64,000 nt of DNA from Deinococcus aquiradiocola (GCF_014646915.1 NZ_BMOE01000005.1:198355-262354); one strand, 5' to 3'; numbered from the stretch's first letter, positions 39,368 to 51,902 are shown. The notes: generated from the sequence alone by a model not told the origin. Program-made: numbers and translations.

Positions 39368-39741
39368 ACATCAACGTCACGCGCTGGACCGTCACCCGCA
39401 AGAAGATCCGCCCGAGCTTCAACCTCGGCGCGCTCGGCATGCTGTTCAGCGTGTCGGACCGCGTGAGCGGCCCCAGCCTGAACGACCGCGACCGCCGCGA
39501 CGTGGCGTACCCGTACCGGCTGGCCCTCGACGCGGCCGCCCGCCCCGGCCGGTACCGCCTGGACCCCTCCGGCCCGGCCGCCCGCGCCTGGGCGGAGGCG
39601 CTCGGCACGCGCGAGTGGCGCACCGAGGCCGGGAAGGGCGGCCCGGCCCTCGTGACGGACCTGACCGAGTACGAGCGCCTCCAGTGGGAGGAACTCGCGG
39701 CGGGCCGCGCCCTGACCCTCACGTTCCAGCCGCTCGACTGA
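39364..39741 (+). CDS. Small hypothetical protein (125 aa)
   Basis: This is the second member of a translationally coupled pair. The protein is soluble with a basic beta-rich N-terminal half (NINVTRWTVTRKKIRPSFNLGALG) and a C terminus ending LTLTFQPLD. I do not recognise the family. The sequence ends about 80 bp before repeat copy B. The role may be linked to its 78-residue partner. Confidence 0.65.
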   Translation: MNINVTRWTVTRKKIRPSFNLGALGMLFSVSDRVSGPSLNDRDRRDVAYPYRLALDAAARPGRYRLDPSGPAARAWAEALGTREWRTEAGKGGPALVTDLTEYERLQWEELAAGRALTLTFQPLD

Positions 39742-39822
39742 CGGCAGGGCCGCACGGGCGGCGGGACCGGGCACGTCGTGCGTCCGGTCCCGCCGCCCTC
39801 ATCTTTCCGCACCCGGCCGGGT

Positions 39823-39953
39823 CATACGGTTTTGAGCTGAACTTTTGGAGTTCAGCCGAGCGAAGCGAGCACCAAAAAGTACGGTTTTGAGGAGGTGGAA
39901 GGGATGTCGGTGCTGTTCCCGGCATCCCTGGAATCGGATCAAAACCGTATCAG
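39823..39953 (-). repeat. Dispersed modular repeat, copy B
   Basis: Full copy, minus orientation. Three 11-bp boundary boxes are present: TACGGTTTTGA at 39825-39835 and 39880-39890, and its complement at 39939-39949. Right module 39836-39879 is the GCTGAAC/GTTCAGC hairpin; left module 39891-39938 contains AGGGATG/CATCCCT. The terminal TGATACGG (minus strand) provides the TGA stop codon (39950-39952) of the TPR gene. Confidence 0.85.
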
Positions 39954-41434
39954 TTCAGGGTGCGGCCCTTGTGCGTGCCGATCAGCGTCTCGGCACGAGT
40001 CAGGTGCTCCTGCAGCGTCCCGTACCAGTCGTCGCTGGGGTCGGTGTACTCCAGCGCCTGCTGCGCGTGCAGGTACGCGGCGGTCGGGTCCGGGTAGCCC
40101 TGCTGCGCCATGATGTCGGCCGCCATCTGTTCGGCCGTCACCCAGTCGCGCGTGCCGGGCGCGGCCTCGCGCGAGACGCGCAGGTAATGGTCGAGCGCCT
40201 CGTCGAGGTGGTAGTAGTCCATCTCGACGCTGCCGAGCACCAGGCTGGCCGGGACCACCGCGCCCTGCGCGAGGGCGAGTTCGGCGGTCGTCTGCGCCTC
40301 CTGAAGCCGACCGAGGCGGTACTCGGCCTCGGCGATGTCGGCCAGCACTTCCGGCACGAACGGGTAGTCGGCGACGTTCGCGGCGCTTTCCAGGCGGTCG
40401 CGGGCGTCCAGCGGACGGTCCAGGTCGAGGAACGCGACGCCCAGTTCGTGCAGGGCGTACGGGCGGTCCTCGGGACCGGCCAGGGCGAGCGCCTGATCGA
40501 AGTGCGGGATGGCGTCCGACTGGCGTGCCTGCGCGACGAGCACCTGTCCGTACACGAGGGCCACGCCGTAGCTCGGATCGCCCGCGAGCCGCTCCAGCCG
40601 GTCCGCTTCCTGAATGCGTTCCAGGGCCGCGTCCGTCTGATCCTGATTGAGCAGCGCCTGCGCCATCAGGTAATGCCAGCTGGCGAGGCCCAGCGCGCCC
40701 GCCGTGGCGTCCGGGTCGAGCGTGCCGCTCAGGTCACCGAGGTCCGGGTACAGCGTCCGGGCGCGTTCGAGGATGGCGGCCGCCTCCATCGGCTGGCCGA
40801 GCTGCAGGTGCAGCGCCGCCTGTTCCTGCAGCATGCTGGCGCGCGACACGCCGCGCGCGAGGCGGGCCGCTTCGGCGTACAGGTGCAGGGCCGCCTCGGT
40901 GTGCCCGAGGTTCTCCTCGCAGTCCGCCTGCCAGCTGCGCAGTCGCCAGCCGAGGTGCGCGGGCAGGTCCTGCACCGGCAGGTGCACGTCCAGCGCCTCC
41001 TGCCAGCGGTCCGCGAGCGCGAGGGCCGACATGGTGTGGAAGCGGCTGAGCGGGTCGCCGTGCACGGCGCGCACGTCCGGGTACGTGGCTTCCGGACCGC
41101 GCAGACGCGCGTCCAGCTCGGCGCTGAGCGCGAGGAACAGCGGCTGTTCGCGCACGTCCGGAGAGAGGCGCGCGGCTTCGGCCAGCGTGAGCTGCGTCTC
41201 GTCGCTGGCGACGTCGCCGTACAGGGCGTGCAGGCTCGCGAGGTACAGGCGCAGTTCGGCGCGCGACGCTGCGGGCTGCCGCTGCCGGTCGGCCTCCTCG
41301 ATGGCGAGGTCCAGCACGCTGAACGCCGTGTCGAAGTCCTCCTGCGGCGCGGCCTGCGCGGCATCGGTGCCGGGCTGGGCGGGGCCGGAGAGGGCGTCCG
41401 TCACCTGCTGCCAGGTGGTGAGCGGGTCGATCAT
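39950..41434 (-). CDS. Tetratricopeptide-repeat protein
   Basis: The 494-residue soluble protein consists largely of TPR pairs, for example [65 protein letters not shown] and [18 protein letters not shown]. There is no signal peptide, membrane segment or enzymatic motif, so it is probably a cytoplasmic scaffold. AGGGG lies 5 nt before the ATG. It is divergent from ftsH across a 331-bp gap carrying a heat-shock operator that could influence both genes. Confidence 0.75.
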   Translation of the reverse strand: MIDPLTTWQQVTDALSGPAQPGTDAAQAAPQEDFDTAFSVLDLAIEEADRQRQPAASRAELRLYLASLHALYGDVASDETQLTLAEAARLSPDVREQPLFLALSAELDARLRGPEATYPDVRAVHGDPLSRFHTMSALALADRWQEALDVHLPVQDLPAHLGWRLRSWQADCEENLGHTEAALHLYAEAARLARGVSRASMLQEQAALHLQLGQPMEAAAILERARTLYPDLGDLSGTLDPDATAGALGLASWHYLMAQALLNQDQTDAALERIQEADRLERLAGDPSYGVALVYGQVLVAQARQSDAIPHFDQALALAGPEDRPYALHELGVAFLDLDRPLDARDRLESAANVADYPFVPEVLADIAEAEYRLGRLQEAQTTAELALAQGAVVPASLVLGSVEMDYYHLDEALDHYLRVSREAAPGTRDWVTAEQMAADIMAQQGYPDPTAAYLHAQQALEYTDPSDDWYGTLQEHLTRAETLIGTHKGRTLN

Positions 41435-41633
41435 GCACGCCCCTGGTGAGGGCCTGCCGTTGATGCAAGCGCAGCATCCGGCCGCGTGCCGGAAGGGATG
41501 GTCTGGGAGGGGAGGCGTATCATTCGCCCTTCAGCATAAGGCAGGGCAGCATCAGGCAGGGGCGGGAAGGGTGGGGGCCGCACGGTTAAGCGCAAGCTCA
41601 AGGCCAGATGTGTGCGGCACTACTCCCCCTAAC

Positions 41634-41654
41634 CTTGAGTGCGGTACACTCAAG
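41634..41654. promoter_or_regulatory. HAIR element (HspR operator) upstream of ftsH
   Basis: CTTGAGT (41634-41640), 7 nt, ACTCAAG (41648-41654) is an exact match to the HAIR consensus CTTGAGT-N7-ACTCAAG bound by the heat-shock repressor HspR, which is a known regulator in Deinococcus. It lies 111 bp upstream of ftsH in the gap divergent from the TPR gene. The rest of the 331-bp gap shows no gene. Confidence 0.88.
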
Positions 41655-41765
41655 TTACCTGGGCTGACCAGTCCGGCCACCACCGCGCGCCCGGCCCGGA
41701 CCGCGCGCGTGCCAGAGCCGCCCTGAGCATACCGGACACCGTCTGTACTTCCCTGGAGGAACCCC

Positions 41766-43631
<1,866 letters not shown>

Positions 43632-43634
<3 letters not shown>

Positions 43635-43786
43635 TACGGTTTCGATCCGATTCCAGGGATGCCAGTGCTCTTTCCGGCATCCCTTCCATCTCCTCCAAAC
43701 CGTACCTGTTGGCTCTCGCGGCCGGGCGGCGGCTTCGCGTTCCGCTCGGCTGAACTCCAAGAGTTCAGCTCAATGTTGTGTGATCC
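43632..43786 (+). repeat. Dispersed modular repeat, copy C
   Basis: Full copy in L-R orientation. The first three bases are the TGA stop codon of ftsH (TGATACGGTTTCGATCC). The middle boundary CCAAACCGTA lies near 43695-43704. The right module hairpin GCTGAACTC/GAGTTCAGC follows after an extra GC-rich insert of about 25 bp. The right end is TGATCCCG. Confidence 0.8.
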
Positions 43787-43933
43787 CGCCAGACTGCCCC
43801 CCGCCTTCACCGGCGGCCCGGTCGAGGACACGCCCCCGTTCAGGCCCACCGGCCGGGCGGGGGCGCTGCCGTGCAGCCGGGACGGACCTCTTCTCGCCCG
43901 TCAGAGCGGAAACCCTGCAGGGAGACGCTTACC

Positions 43934-44698
43934 ATGAGCGGCATGAATATCGATCTGCATGGCCGACTTGCCCTCGTCACGGGCGGCTCCGGGCAGCTGG
44001 GGCGCGTCATGTGCCGCACCCTCGCCCGCTGCGGCGCGGACGTCGCCGTCCACTACCACCGCAACCGCGAGGGCGCCGAGGGGCTCGTCACCGAATTGCG
44101 CGCGACGGGCGTGCGCGCACACGCCGTGCAGGCCGACGTGACCCTCCCTGCCGACGTGCGCGCCATGCGGGACGCCGTGAACGCGCAGCTGGGCGATCCC
44201 GACATCATCGTGAACAACGCCGTCATCCAGTTCGCGTGGACGTCCGTTCTGCAGCAGTCCCCGCACGATTTCGAGGGGCAGTTCCGGTCGAGCGTGCTGC
44301 ACAACGTCCTGATGGCGCAGACCTTCGTGCCTGCCATGCAGGCGCGCGGGTGGGGCCGCGTGATCGGCATCAACACCGAGTGCAGCCTGCAGAACACCCC
44401 CACCCAGGCCGCGTACGTGGCCGGGAAGCGCGGCATGGACGGCGTGCTCCGCGTCCTGGCGCGCGAGGTCGGGCCGCAGCAGGTGACGGTCAATCAGGTC
44501 GCGCCCGGCTGGATGATCAGCGAGGACGTGTCCGACGACGACACCGCCAGCGCGTACCGGGAAGGCGTGCCGCTCCGGCGGCGCGGGACGGATCAGGACG
44601 TGGCGAACCTCGTGGCGTTCCTGGCGTCGGACCTCGCCGCGTTCATCTCCGGGCAGTTCATCTCCGTGTCCGGCGGCAACGTCATGCCCGCCATCTGA
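43934..44698 (+). CDS. Short-chain dehydrogenase/reductase
   Basis: The 254-residue SDR has the NAD(P)-binding TGGSGQLGR near the N terminus, NNAVIQF in the place of NNAG, and the catalytic YVAGK. The residue 13 before the active-site Tyr is Thr (INTECSLQNTP) rather than the usual Ser, so activity may be altered. Substrate unknown. ATG 43934 has GGAG about 9 nt upstream; an internal ATG at 43943 lies 7 nt after TACCAT (43930-43935) and could be a leaderless start. Confidence 0.83.
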   Translation: MSGMNIDLHGRLALVTGGSGQLGRVMCRTLARCGADVAVHYHRNREGAEGLVTELRATGVRAHAVQADVTLPADVRAMRDAVNAQLGDPDIIVNNAVIQFAWTSVLQQSPHDFEGQFRSSVLHNVLMAQTFVPAMQARGWGRVIGINTECSLQNTPTQAAYVAGKRGMDGVLRVLAREVGPQQVTVNQVAPGWMISEDVSDDDTASAYREGVPLRRRGTDQDVANLVAFLASDLAAFISGQFISVSGGNVMPAI

Positions 44699-44770
44699 CC
44701 CGGGTTCCGGTTGAATCCCGCGGCGTCTTCGTGTTCAGTCCAGGTGGAACGCGTACGGCTGGCCCGGCCG

Positions 44771-45412
44771 TCAGTCCGGGCGTTCCGTCCGGGCTGCACT
44801 GAGGAGTGCCCAGCGCAGCAGCAGCCATGACGCGGCCTCGATGACGTTCGCACCGGTGTACAGGACCTGACTGGCGAGCGTCTGGGCGGGCATCCCGCCG
44901 AGCGGCACGACCGTCAGGACCGCCTGCGCGGCCGCGAGGGCCGCCGCGAGGTTCGCCACGTCCACCAGCGAGGACCGGCCCGCCGTGTCGGCCGGGTTGA
45001 CCATGAAGCGCACGCTCCACAGGTACGCCAGGAAGCTCACGAGAATCCCGACGCCCGACACCGTCACCTGCACGGTGGACGCGACGGGATTGACGGGGTA
45101 CACGCCCGCCACGGCGGGCAGGAACGTGAACAGCAGCCACAGCGTGCCCTCGAAGGCGATCACCCACGGGTACAGCATGCTGACGGCCGTGCGGAGCGGG
45201 TCCGTGGTGAGGACCACCCCGCCGCGCAGCACGCGGCCCATGAGTGGCGTCCAGAGGGCCAGCAGCACCGTGGACGCCACGAGGTCCACGAGCGGCAGCC
45301 ACAGGCCCAGCCCGCTGTTCGTGGTGGTGTACGCGGCCAGCGCGGCGAGACTCGCGGCGCGCAGCCACAGGCCCGCCAGCGCGAGCGTCGGCGCGGTGCT
45401 GGGCGTCAGCAC
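44771..45412 (-). CDS. Polytopic membrane protein of unknown function
   Basis: The 213-residue protein has about six membrane helices (for example LPLVDLVASTVLLALWTPLMG, VIAFEGTLWLLFTFLPAVAG and VQVTVSGVGILVSFLAYLWSV). I do not recognise a family motif. It begins 4 bp after the gatB stop codon in the same orientation and is therefore probably co-transcribed with it, although no functional link is apparent. Confidence 0.7.
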   Translation of the reverse strand: MLTPSTAPTLALAGLWLRAASLAALAAYTTTNSGLGLWLPLVDLVASTVLLALWTPLMGRVLRGGVVLTTDPLRTAVSMLYPWVIAFEGTLWLLFTFLPAVAGVYPVNPVASTVQVTVSGVGILVSFLAYLWSVRFMVNPADTAGRSSLVDVANLAAALAAAQAVLTVVPLGGMPAQTLASQVLYTGANVIEAASWLLLRWALLSAARTERPD

Positions 45413-45416
45413 CGCG

Positions 45417-46856
45417 TCACAGGCCCAGCCGCGCGTTCAGGACCTGACGCACCACGTCCGGTCCCGCCTGCCCGTTCATGGCCTTCATGACCGGCCCGAA
45501 CAGGGCGTTCGCGGCCTTCAGGTTCCCGGCCCGCACCTGCTCCACTGCCGCCGGGTTCGCGGCCATCGCGGCGTCCACGGCGGCCTCGATGGCGGCCGTG
45601 TCCGTCACGACGCTCAGCCCGCGCTCCTGCACCAGCGCGGCCGGGTCGGCGCCCTCCATCACTTCCGGCAGCAGGTCCTTCGCCATCTTGCCGCTGATGC
45701 CGCCCGCCTCGACCAGCCCCACCAGGGACGCCAGGTGCTCCGGCGTCAGGTGGCTCGCCGTGAGCGACTGTTCACGCGCGGCCAGCCAGCCGGCCACGTC
45801 CGTCAGCAGCCAGTTCGCGAGCTTCTGCACGTGCAGCTTCGGGTCGTGCCGCAGCGCGGCGTCCAGGAAGCGGCTCTGCGGCACGTCCACGCTGATTGCG
45901 TCGGCGTCCGCTTCGCGCAGGCCCGCCGCGACGTACCGCTCGCGCTTCCGGTCCGGCAGTTCCGGCATCTGCGCCCGCACGCGCTCGATCCACTCGGGCG
46001 TGATGTCCAGCGGAGGCAGGTCCGGCTCCGGGAAGTACCGGTAGTCCGCCTCGCCCTCCTTCGTGCGCATCACGAAGGTCCGCCCGCCGCCGTCGTCCCA
46101 GCCCATCGTGTCCTGCGTGATCGTCCCGCCCGCCTGCAGTACACGCGTCTGCCGCGCGATCTCATACTCCAGCGCCCGCTGCACGCTGCGGAACGAGTTG
46201 AGGTTCTTCACCTCGACCTTCGTGCCGAACGGCGTGCCGGGCCGGTGCACGGACACGTTCACGTCACAGCGCATCTGGCCCTCCTCGGGGTTCGCTTCGG
46301 ACACGCCCAGCGACTGCGCCACCGCCCGGATCAGCGTCAGGAACTTGCGCGCCTGTTCCGGTGAGCGCAGTTCCGGTTCCGTCACCATCTCGATGAGCGG
46401 CATGCCCGCCCGGTTCAGGTCCAGCAGGCTGTACGGCGCGTACAGCGGGTGCATGAGTTTCCCGGCGTCGTCCTCCAGGTGCGCGCGCGTGATCCCGATC
46501 CGCTCGCCGTCCACCATGACCGCCCCGTTGCGCGCGATGGGCCGGTCGTACTGCGACAGCTGGAAGTTCTTGGGCGCGTCCGGGTAGAAGTAGTTCTTGC
46601 GGTGGAACTGCGTGAAGCCCGACACGTCGCACCCGAGCGCCAGCCCGAACATGATCGCGAGATCCACGGCCCGGGCGTTCAGGGTGGGCAGCGTGCCGGG
46701 CAGGCCCAGCGTCAGCGGGTCCGTGAAGGTGTTCGGCTCCTGCCCGAAGTAGTCGGTGCTGGCCGCACTGAAGATCTTGGTGCGGGTGTTCAGGTGCAGG
46801 TGAACTTCCAGCCCGATCACGGCCTGAAGATCGGTGGGGGAGGCAGGAACAGACAT
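45417..46856 (-). CDS. gatB: Aspartyl/glutamyl-tRNA(Asn/Gln) amidotransferase subunit B
   Basis: GatB binds mischarged Glu-tRNA(Gln) or Asp-tRNA(Asn) and, with GatA and GatC, converts it to the amide form. The 479-residue protein has [19 protein letters not shown], the Zn-less middle domain with [21 protein letters not shown] and the kinase-like [10 protein letters not shown], and a C-terminal YqeY/tail domain ([32 protein letters not shown]). gatA and gatC are not in the window. Start: ATG 6 nt after TATACT (46863-46868), leaderless; the upstream open frame runs through a tandem repeat and is rejected. Confidence 0.96.
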   Translation of the reverse strand: MSVPASPTDLQAVIGLEVHLHLNTRTKIFSAASTDYFGQEPNTFTDPLTLGLPGTLPTLNARAVDLAIMFGLALGCDVSGFTQFHRKNYFYPDAPKNFQLSQYDRPIARNGAVMVDGERIGITRAHLEDDAGKLMHPLYAPYSLLDLNRAGMPLIEMVTEPELRSPEQARKFLTLIRAVAQSLGVSEANPEEGQMRCDVNVSVHRPGTPFGTKVEVKNLNSFRSVQRALEYEIARQTRVLQAGGTITQDTMGWDDGGGRTFVMRTKEGEADYRYFPEPDLPPLDITPEWIERVRAQMPELPDRKRERYVAAGLREADADAISVDVPQSRFLDAALRHDPKLHVQKLANWLLTDVAGWLAAREQSLTASHLTPEHLASLVGLVEAGGISGKMAKDLLPEVMEGADPAALVQERGLSVVTDTAAIEAAVDAAMAANPAAVEQVRAGNLKAANALFGPVMKAMNGQAGPDVVRQVLNARLGL

Positions 46857-46876
46857 GCAGCGAGTATAGGACATGC

Positions 46877-47053
46877 GCCAGAAGCAACCAGAGACGCGCA
46901 GTAGGCATCTGGAAAGAGGAGGGGCCGCCCCCGACGACAGGGCCAGAAGCAACCGGAGACGCGCAGTAGGCATCTGGAAAGAGGAGGGGCCGTCCCCGAC
47001 GACAGGGCCAGAAGCAACCGGGGATGCGCGGCGGGCGTCCGGCAGGAGGGGCG
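46877..47053. repeat. 65-bp tandem repeat, about 2.7 copies
   Basis: GCCAGAAGCAACC recurs at 46877, 46942 and 47007, an exact period of 65 bp. The first two units are nearly identical (both contain GTAGGCATCTGGAAAGAGG); the third is diverged. The array fills the space between the gatB -10 box and the exonuclease gene, so the gatB -35 region lies in the first unit. Confidence 0.9.
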
Positions 47054-47122
47054 CGTGGTTGATGAAGCGGCGGTCAGCGTTCCCGGCACACGGGCGGCCC
47101 GCGCGTGCCGATACTGTGGGGC

Positions 47123-47686
47123 ATGCCAGCCCAGTCCGCGCCCGTGCAGCCCATCGTGTTCCTCGACACCGAGACGGGCGGCACCGACCCGGCCGTCTTC
47201 CCGCTGCTGACGGTGGGGCTCGTGACGCTGACGGAGGGCGTCCTGAGCCGCCCGCTGCACCTGAAGGTCCGGCACGACACGTATACGGTCCGGGCGGAGG
47301 CGCTGGCCGTGACGGGCATCGATCTGGTCGCGCACCACGCGGACGCCCTCCCGCCGGACGCTGTCGCGCAGGCCATCCGCGAGTACGCCGCGCCGCTCGG
47401 ACGCGTGATGCTGGGCGGCCACAACTTCTCCTTCGACCTGGGCTTCATGCGCCGCCTCATGCCGGACCTGTACGGCGTGTTCCGGCGCGGGTACGCGGAC
47501 ACCAAACTCAGCGCGCAGTTCCTGATTCACGCGGGTCTGCTGCCGCGCTCGGTGGGCACGCCGCTGGAGCAGCTGGCGAAGCACTTCGGGGTGGAGTACG
47601 GCGCGCACGACGCCCTGGAGGACGCCCAGGCCACCGCGAAGGTGTACGTGAAGCTGATGGAACTGGCGCGGGCAGGAGCGGGCTAA
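47123..47686 (+). CDS. DEDDh-family 3'-5' exonuclease
   Basis: The 187-residue protein is a stand-alone exonuclease of the DnaQ/RNase T fold. ExoI has Asp15 and Glu17 (FLDTETGG), ExoII is [11 protein letters not shown] and ExoIIIepsilon is [10 protein letters not shown] with the catalytic His, so all active-site residues are present. Possible roles are proofreading with a polymerase or trimming RNA ends. Start: ATG 5 nt after TACTGT. The in-frame ATG 18 nt upstream would lie upstream of this box. Confidence 0.87.
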   Translation: MPAQSAPVQPIVFLDTETGGTDPAVFPLLTVGLVTLTEGVLSRPLHLKVRHDTYTVRAEALAVTGIDLVAHHADALPPDAVAQAIREYAAPLGRVMLGGHNFSFDLGFMRRLMPDLYGVFRRGYADTKLSAQFLIHAGLLPRSVGTPLEQLAKHFGVEYGAHDALEDAQATAKVYVKLMELARAGAG

Positions 47687-47809
47687 CCGGTCATGTAAAC
47701 GTGTCATCCGCACGGGCAGACGCCCGAACGACGGTCGTGACTTCGGGACGTCTGGTTCGGGCTGCGCGGTTTGCTGTTCAGGCGCAGGGGGCGAACAGGG
47801 AGGGGCCCG

Positions 47810-47938
47810 TACGGTTTTGATCCGATTTCAGGGATGCCGGGGAGAGCACCGACACCCCTTTCACCTCCTCAAAACCGTACTTGTTGATGCTCGCTTCGCT
47901 CGGCTGAACTCCAAAAGTTCGGCTCGAAACTGTATCAG
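47810..47938 (+). repeat. Dispersed modular repeat, copy D
   Basis: Full copy in L-R orientation with boundary TACGGTTTTGA (47810-47820), middle TCAAAACCGTA (47869-47879) and a degenerate right end (CGAAACTGTATCAG). It lies between two convergent genes; here the nearest stop codon (TAG, 47944-47946) is 6 bp outside the element. Confidence 0.85.
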
Positions 47939-47943
47939 GCCCT

Positions 47944-49404
47944 CTATTCCCCGGCCTCGGCCCGTGCCGCTCTGGCCGGTCCGTTCTCCAGTCCCGGGGG
48001 GCGGCCGCCGGGGAAGCGGGTGTGGACGGGGTCGACCGCCTGTCCTCTGGGCATGATGTTGGCGGTGCGGCCACGGGCGTCGAGCACCCCGAGGAAGGTC
48101 TGCATGACGTTCACTTCGCCGTGCACGAGCCAGATGCGGGCGTCGCCGGTCGCGTCGAGCCAGGCGAGCAGGTCGTCCTGGTCGGCGTGGGCGGAGAAGC
48201 CGCCGATGGTGTGCACCTGGGCTTTGACGGCGATCTCTTCGCCCATGATGCGGACTTCCCTGGCGCCTTCCACGATGCGGCCGCCGAGGCTGCTGGGGCT
48301 CTGGTAACTGACGATCACGAGGCTGGTGCTGGGTTTCCACAGCTGGTGCTTGAGGTGATGCTGGATGCGGCCGCCGGTCATCATGCCGTTGCCGGCGAGG
48401 ATGATGGCGGACCCGTCGTAGCGGTTGAGGCGCTGGGATTCCTGGCTGGTCGTGACGACGTGCAGCGTGCTGGGCCGGAAGGGGTCGTCGCCGCTGCGCA
48501 GCAGGTCGCGGACTTCGGGGATGAGTTCGTCGCCGTACTCGAAGTACTCGTTGGTGGCGCGGGCGGCCATGGGGGAGTCGAGGAAGACGGGGATGCGGGG
48601 CACGGCGCCGGAGTCCATGAGGCGTTTCAGGGTGTACAGGATGACCTGGGTGCGTTCGATGGCGAAGCTGGGGATGAGGATCTTGCCGCCCAGCCGGACG
48701 CTCTGCGCGAGGACCTGCGCGAATTCCTGCACGGTTTCGGTCAGGGGGCGGTGCGTGCGGTCGGCGTACGTCGTTTCGATGAGGACGGCGTCCGCTTCCT
48801 GGGGGAGCGTGAAGTCGCGCTGCAGGCCGCTCTCGCGGTTGCCGAGGTCGCCGGAGAACAGCATGCGTTCCCCGCCCGCTTCGAGCAGCAGGAAGGCGCT
48901 GCCGAGGATGTGTCCGGCGCGTTCGGTGCGGACGCGCAGCCGGCCGAGCGTGAACGTCTCCCCGAATTCCAGCTGCGGGCGCAGGAGCGCGAGGGTGTTG
49001 TGGACGTCTTCCTCGTCGTAGAGGGGGTCGGGGATGGCCTGTTCGTCGTGCCCGGCGCGGCGGGCCCAGCGGAGGTCACGGCTGTAGCTTTCGAGCTGCA
49101 GGCGGGCGCTGTCGAGGAGGACCGTGCCGATCAGGGCGGCGGTGGGGGGCGTGCAGAGCACCGGGCCGCGGTAGCCGCGCTTGTACAGCAGCGGCAGCCG
49201 CCCGACGTGGTCGAGGTGCGCGTGCGTGAGCAGGACCGCGTCGAGGCTGGCGGGGTCGAAGGGGAAGGGCTCGCGGTTGCGGGCTTCGAGTTCGTCGTCT
49301 CCCTGGAACAGGCCGCAGTCGACGAGGAGGCGCAGGCCGCCCAGTTCCAGGTAATGCCCGCTGCCGGTGACGGTCTCGGCGGCCCCGATGCTCTGTAGGT
49401 GCAT
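47944..49404 (-). CDS. Metallo-beta-lactamase / beta-CASP family RNase
   Basis: The 486-residue protein has the MBL zinc motif THAHLDHVG (HxHxDH) near residue 60, a further histidine site [15 protein letters not shown], the beta-CASP region with [10 protein letters not shown] and the C-terminal [14 protein letters not shown] typical of archaeal-type CPSF/RNase-J-like proteins. It should act as a cytosolic RNA processing nuclease. The N-terminal KH domains of archaeal homologues are absent. Start: ATG 5 nt after TACACT (49410-49415), leaderless. Confidence 0.92.
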   Translation of the reverse strand: MHLQSIGAAETVTGSGHYLELGGLRLLVDCGLFQGDDELEARNREPFPFDPASLDAVLLTHAHLDHVGRLPLLYKRGYRGPVLCTPPTAALIGTVLLDSARLQLESYSRDLRWARRAGHDEQAIPDPLYDEEDVHNTLALLRPQLEFGETFTLGRLRVRTERAGHILGSAFLLLEAGGERMLFSGDLGNRESGLQRDFTLPQEADAVLIETTYADRTHRPLTETVQEFAQVLAQSVRLGGKILIPSFAIERTQVILYTLKRLMDSGAVPRIPVFLDSPMAARATNEYFEYGDELIPEVRDLLRSGDDPFRPSTLHVVTTSQESQRLNRYDGSAIILAGNGMMTGGRIQHHLKHQLWKPSTSLVIVSYQSPSSLGGRIVEGAREVRIMGEEIAVKAQVHTIGGFSAHADQDDLLAWLDATGDARIWLVHGEVNVMQTFLGVLDARGRTANIMPRGQAVDPVHTRFPGGRPPGLENGPARAARAEAGE

Positions 49405-49450
49405 GGCCCAGTGTACGGTGCGTGTTCGTGCGCGGTCCTGACAGCTTTCT

Positions 49451-50968
49451 TCAGGTTCCGGGCGTGCCGTCCGGGCCGGGGGTGGGGGCGGGCACGTCTT
49501 GGCCCTGCAGGGCGGCGATCAGGGCGTCCCGGCTGGCCTGCAGGGGCGCGGTGAGGCTCACGCGGTACGTGTGCGGGTTCAGGAGGCGCAGCGTGCCTTC
49601 CGGCAGGCGCCGCAGTTCGGTGCGGGCGCGCGCCTGCACCTGCGGCAGGGTGGAGGGCGGCGTGACGCGCTCGCCGCCCTCCACGAACACGGTCCTGGGG
49701 TCGTGCCAGTCGAGGTTGGCGGGCAGGCGGCTGCTCTTGAGGGGGTTGGCGGGGTCGCTGACGCGCTGCCCCGCGCGGGGCGCGGCGGGGTCGCCCGCGA
49801 GGCCGATCACGTCCCAGCCGTACTGTCCGGCCTGCTCGCCGTCCGTGCCGGTGCCGCGCCACACGCGTTTCGCGCCGGGCAGGCTGGTCTTGCTGGGGTC
49901 GCCCGTGAGTTTCAGGCGGGGCTGGCCGCCGAGTTCCGCGAGTTTGTACACCCCGCCGAGCGCGCCGCCGCCCGGCCCGCCGCCCGTCACGAGCTGCGTG
50001 CCGACCGCGTAGATGTCGAGCCGCCCGCCCTCCCGGATGACGCTCTGGATGACGTTCTCGGACAGGTCGTTGGACGCCATGACCTTCACCTCCGGGAAGC
50101 CCGCCGCGTCCAGCGCGGCCCGCACGCGCCGCGACAGGTACGCGAGGTCGCCGGAGTCGAGCCGCACGGCGCGCAGTTCGTGCCCGCGCGCCCGCAGTTC
50201 CCGCGCGACCGTGATGGCGTTCGGCAGGCCGCTCTCCAGCGTGCTGACCGTGTCGAGCAGCAGGGTGGTGCTGTCCGGGTGCAGGTCCGCGTACGCGCGG
50301 AAGGCGGTCAGTTCGTCCGGAAAGCTCTCCACCCACGCGTGCGCGTGCGTGCCCACCACCGGCAGGCCGTACAGCTGCCCGGCCAGCACGTTGCTGGTCG
50401 CGGCGGCCCCACCGATGAAGGCCGCGCGGGCCGCGCCGAGCGCTCCGTCCGGTCCCTGCGCGCGGCGCGTGCCGAACTCCACGAGCGTCCCGCCGTCCAT
50501 GACGGACACGCAGCGCGCGGCCTTCGTGGCGATCAGCGTCTGGAAGTTCAGGGTGTTCAGCAGCGCCGTCTCGATCAGCTGCGCCTCCCAGAGGGGCGCC
50601 GTGACGGTCAGCAGCGGTTCGTGCGGGAACACCACCGACCCCTCCGGGAAGCTCTCGATGCGGCCCGTGAAGCGCCACCCGCGCAGCGCGTCCAGAAACG
50701 CCGTCTCGAAGAGGTCCAGGCCCGCGAGGTACCGGAGTGCACCCTCGTCGAAGTGCAGGCCCAGCACGTACTCCAGCATGGGTTCCAGGCCCGCCCACAC
50801 GCCGTACCCGCCCTCGTAGGGGTTGCGGCGGTAGTACACGTCGAACACGGCCGTCTGCGCGTGCATGCCGTTTCGCCAGTACCCGTGCAGCATCGTGAGC
50901 TGGTACAGGTCCGTCAGGAGCGGCGAGAGGTGATTGTGAACAGGGGCGGACGCGGCGGGCGAACTCAC
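49451..50968 (-). CDS. pncB: Nicotinate phosphoribosyltransferase
   Basis: The enzyme makes nicotinate mononucleotide from nicotinate and PRPP, the entry step of the Preiss-Handler NAD pathway. The 505-residue protein has [14 protein letters not shown], the [23 protein letters not shown] core, [14 protein letters not shown] and [13 protein letters not shown]. The GTG at 50968 is preferred because CATAGT lies 6 nt upstream; a GTG at 50995 is the longer alternative. It is divergent from nadE 93 bp away, so the two NAD genes share a control region. Confidence 0.93.
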   Translation of the reverse strand: MSSPAASAPVHNHLSPLLTDLYQLTMLHGYWRNGMHAQTAVFDVYYRRNPYEGGYGVWAGLEPMLEYVLGLHFDEGALRYLAGLDLFETAFLDALRGWRFTGRIESFPEGSVVFPHEPLLTVTAPLWEAQLIETALLNTLNFQTLIATKAARCVSVMDGGTLVEFGTRRAQGPDGALGAARAAFIGGAAATSNVLAGQLYGLPVVGTHAHAWVESFPDELTAFRAYADLHPDSTTLLLDTVSTLESGLPNAITVARELRARGHELRAVRLDSGDLAYLSRRVRAALDAAGFPEVKVMASNDLSENVIQSVIREGGRLDIYAVGTQLVTGGGPGGGALGGVYKLAELGGQPRLKLTGDPSKTSLPGAKRVWRGTGTDGEQAGQYGWDVIGLAGDPAAPRAGQRVSDPANPLKSSRLPANLDWHDPRTVFVEGGERVTPPSTLPQVQARARTELRRLPEGTLRLLNPHTYRVSLTAPLQASRDALIAALQGQDVPAPTPGPDGTPGT

Positions 50969-51061
50969 CCCACCACTATGCGCCACCGGGTGCACGGGCG
51001 GCAGGGCGGGCCGTGCCGCCCGTCACGGACCGGCGTGTGGCACGCGTGGCACACTGACGGC

Positions 51062-51898
51062 ATGACCGATCTCCAGGCCCGTATCGTCGCCGAACTCGGC
51101 GTGCAGCCCACCATCCGGCCCGAGCAGGAGGTGCGCCGCCGCGTGGACTTCCTGAAGGCGTACCTGCAGGGCACGCCCGCGCGCGGCTTCGTGCTCGGCA
51201 TTTCCGGCGGGCAGGACTCCAGCCTCACCGGGCGCCTGTGCACACTGGCCGTGCAGGAACTCAACGCGGACGCGCCGGGGGAAGGGTACACCTTCGTGGC
51301 CGTGCGCCTCCCGCACCACGTGCAGGCCGACGAGGACGACGCGCAGCTCGCCCTGACCTTCATCGGCGCGCCGGAAGTCGTGACGCTCAACATCGGGCCA
51401 GCCACGGATGCCGCCTCTGCGGGCGTGCAGGCGGCCCTGGGCGAACCGCTGCGGGACTTCGTGCGCGGGAACCTCAAGGCGCGCGAACGCATGGCGCTGC
51501 AGTACGCGCTGGCCGGGCAGCGGAACCTGCTGGTGGTCGGCACGGACCACGCGGCGGAGGCCGTGACGGGCTTCTACACCAAGTACGGGGACGGCGGCGT
51601 GGACGTCACGCCGCTCGTCGGGCTGAACAAACGCCAGGGCCGCGCGCTCCTCGAGAGCCTGAACGCCCCGGAACGCCTGTACCTCAAGACGCCCACCGCC
51701 GACCTGGAGGACGACCGGCCCGGCCTGCCGGACGAGGCGGCCCTCGGCGTCACGTACACCCAGATCGACGATTACCTCGAAGGCATGGCCGTGCCTGCCG
51801 AGGCGGCGAGCGTCATCGAGCGGTGGTTCACGGTCACGCGGCACAAGCGCGCCATGCCCGTCTCGCCGCTCGACACGTGGTGGCAGACGCAGCCCTGA
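51062..51898 (+). CDS. nadE: NH3-dependent NAD+ synthetase
   Basis: The enzyme amidates nicotinate adenine dinucleotide to NAD+ with ammonia and ATP. The 278-residue protein is of the short, ammonia-dependent type without a glutaminase domain. It has the PP-loop [13 protein letters not shown], the [31 protein letters not shown] region and the C-terminal [17 protein letters not shown] (51050-51055) lies 6 nt before the ATG. With pncB and nadM it completes nicotinate salvage. Convergent with nadM, 4 bp apart. Confidence 0.96.
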   Translation: MTDLQARIVAELGVQPTIRPEQEVRRRVDFLKAYLQGTPARGFVLGISGGQDSSLTGRLCTLAVQELNADAPGEGYTFVAVRLPHHVQADEDDAQLALTFIGAPEVVTLNIGPATDAASAGVQAALGEPLRDFVRGNLKARERMALQYALAGQRNLLVVGTDHAAEAVTGFYTKYGDGGVDVTPLVGLNKRQGRALLESLNAPERLYLKTPTADLEDDRPGLPDEAALGVTYTQIDDYLEGMAVPAEAASVIERWFTVTRHKRAMPVSPLDTWWQTQP

Positions 51899-51902
51899 CC
51901 CT

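Noticed and set aside
41634..41654. CIRCE heat-shock element at the ftsH promoter
   Set aside because: The motif is CTTGAGT-N7-ACTCAAG, which matches HAIR; the CIRCE consensus TTAGCACTC-N9-GAGTGCTAA is not present.
46877..47053. Possible CRISPR array at the 65-bp tandem repeat
   Set aside because: Units are directly adjacent with no spacers, and no cas gene is present.
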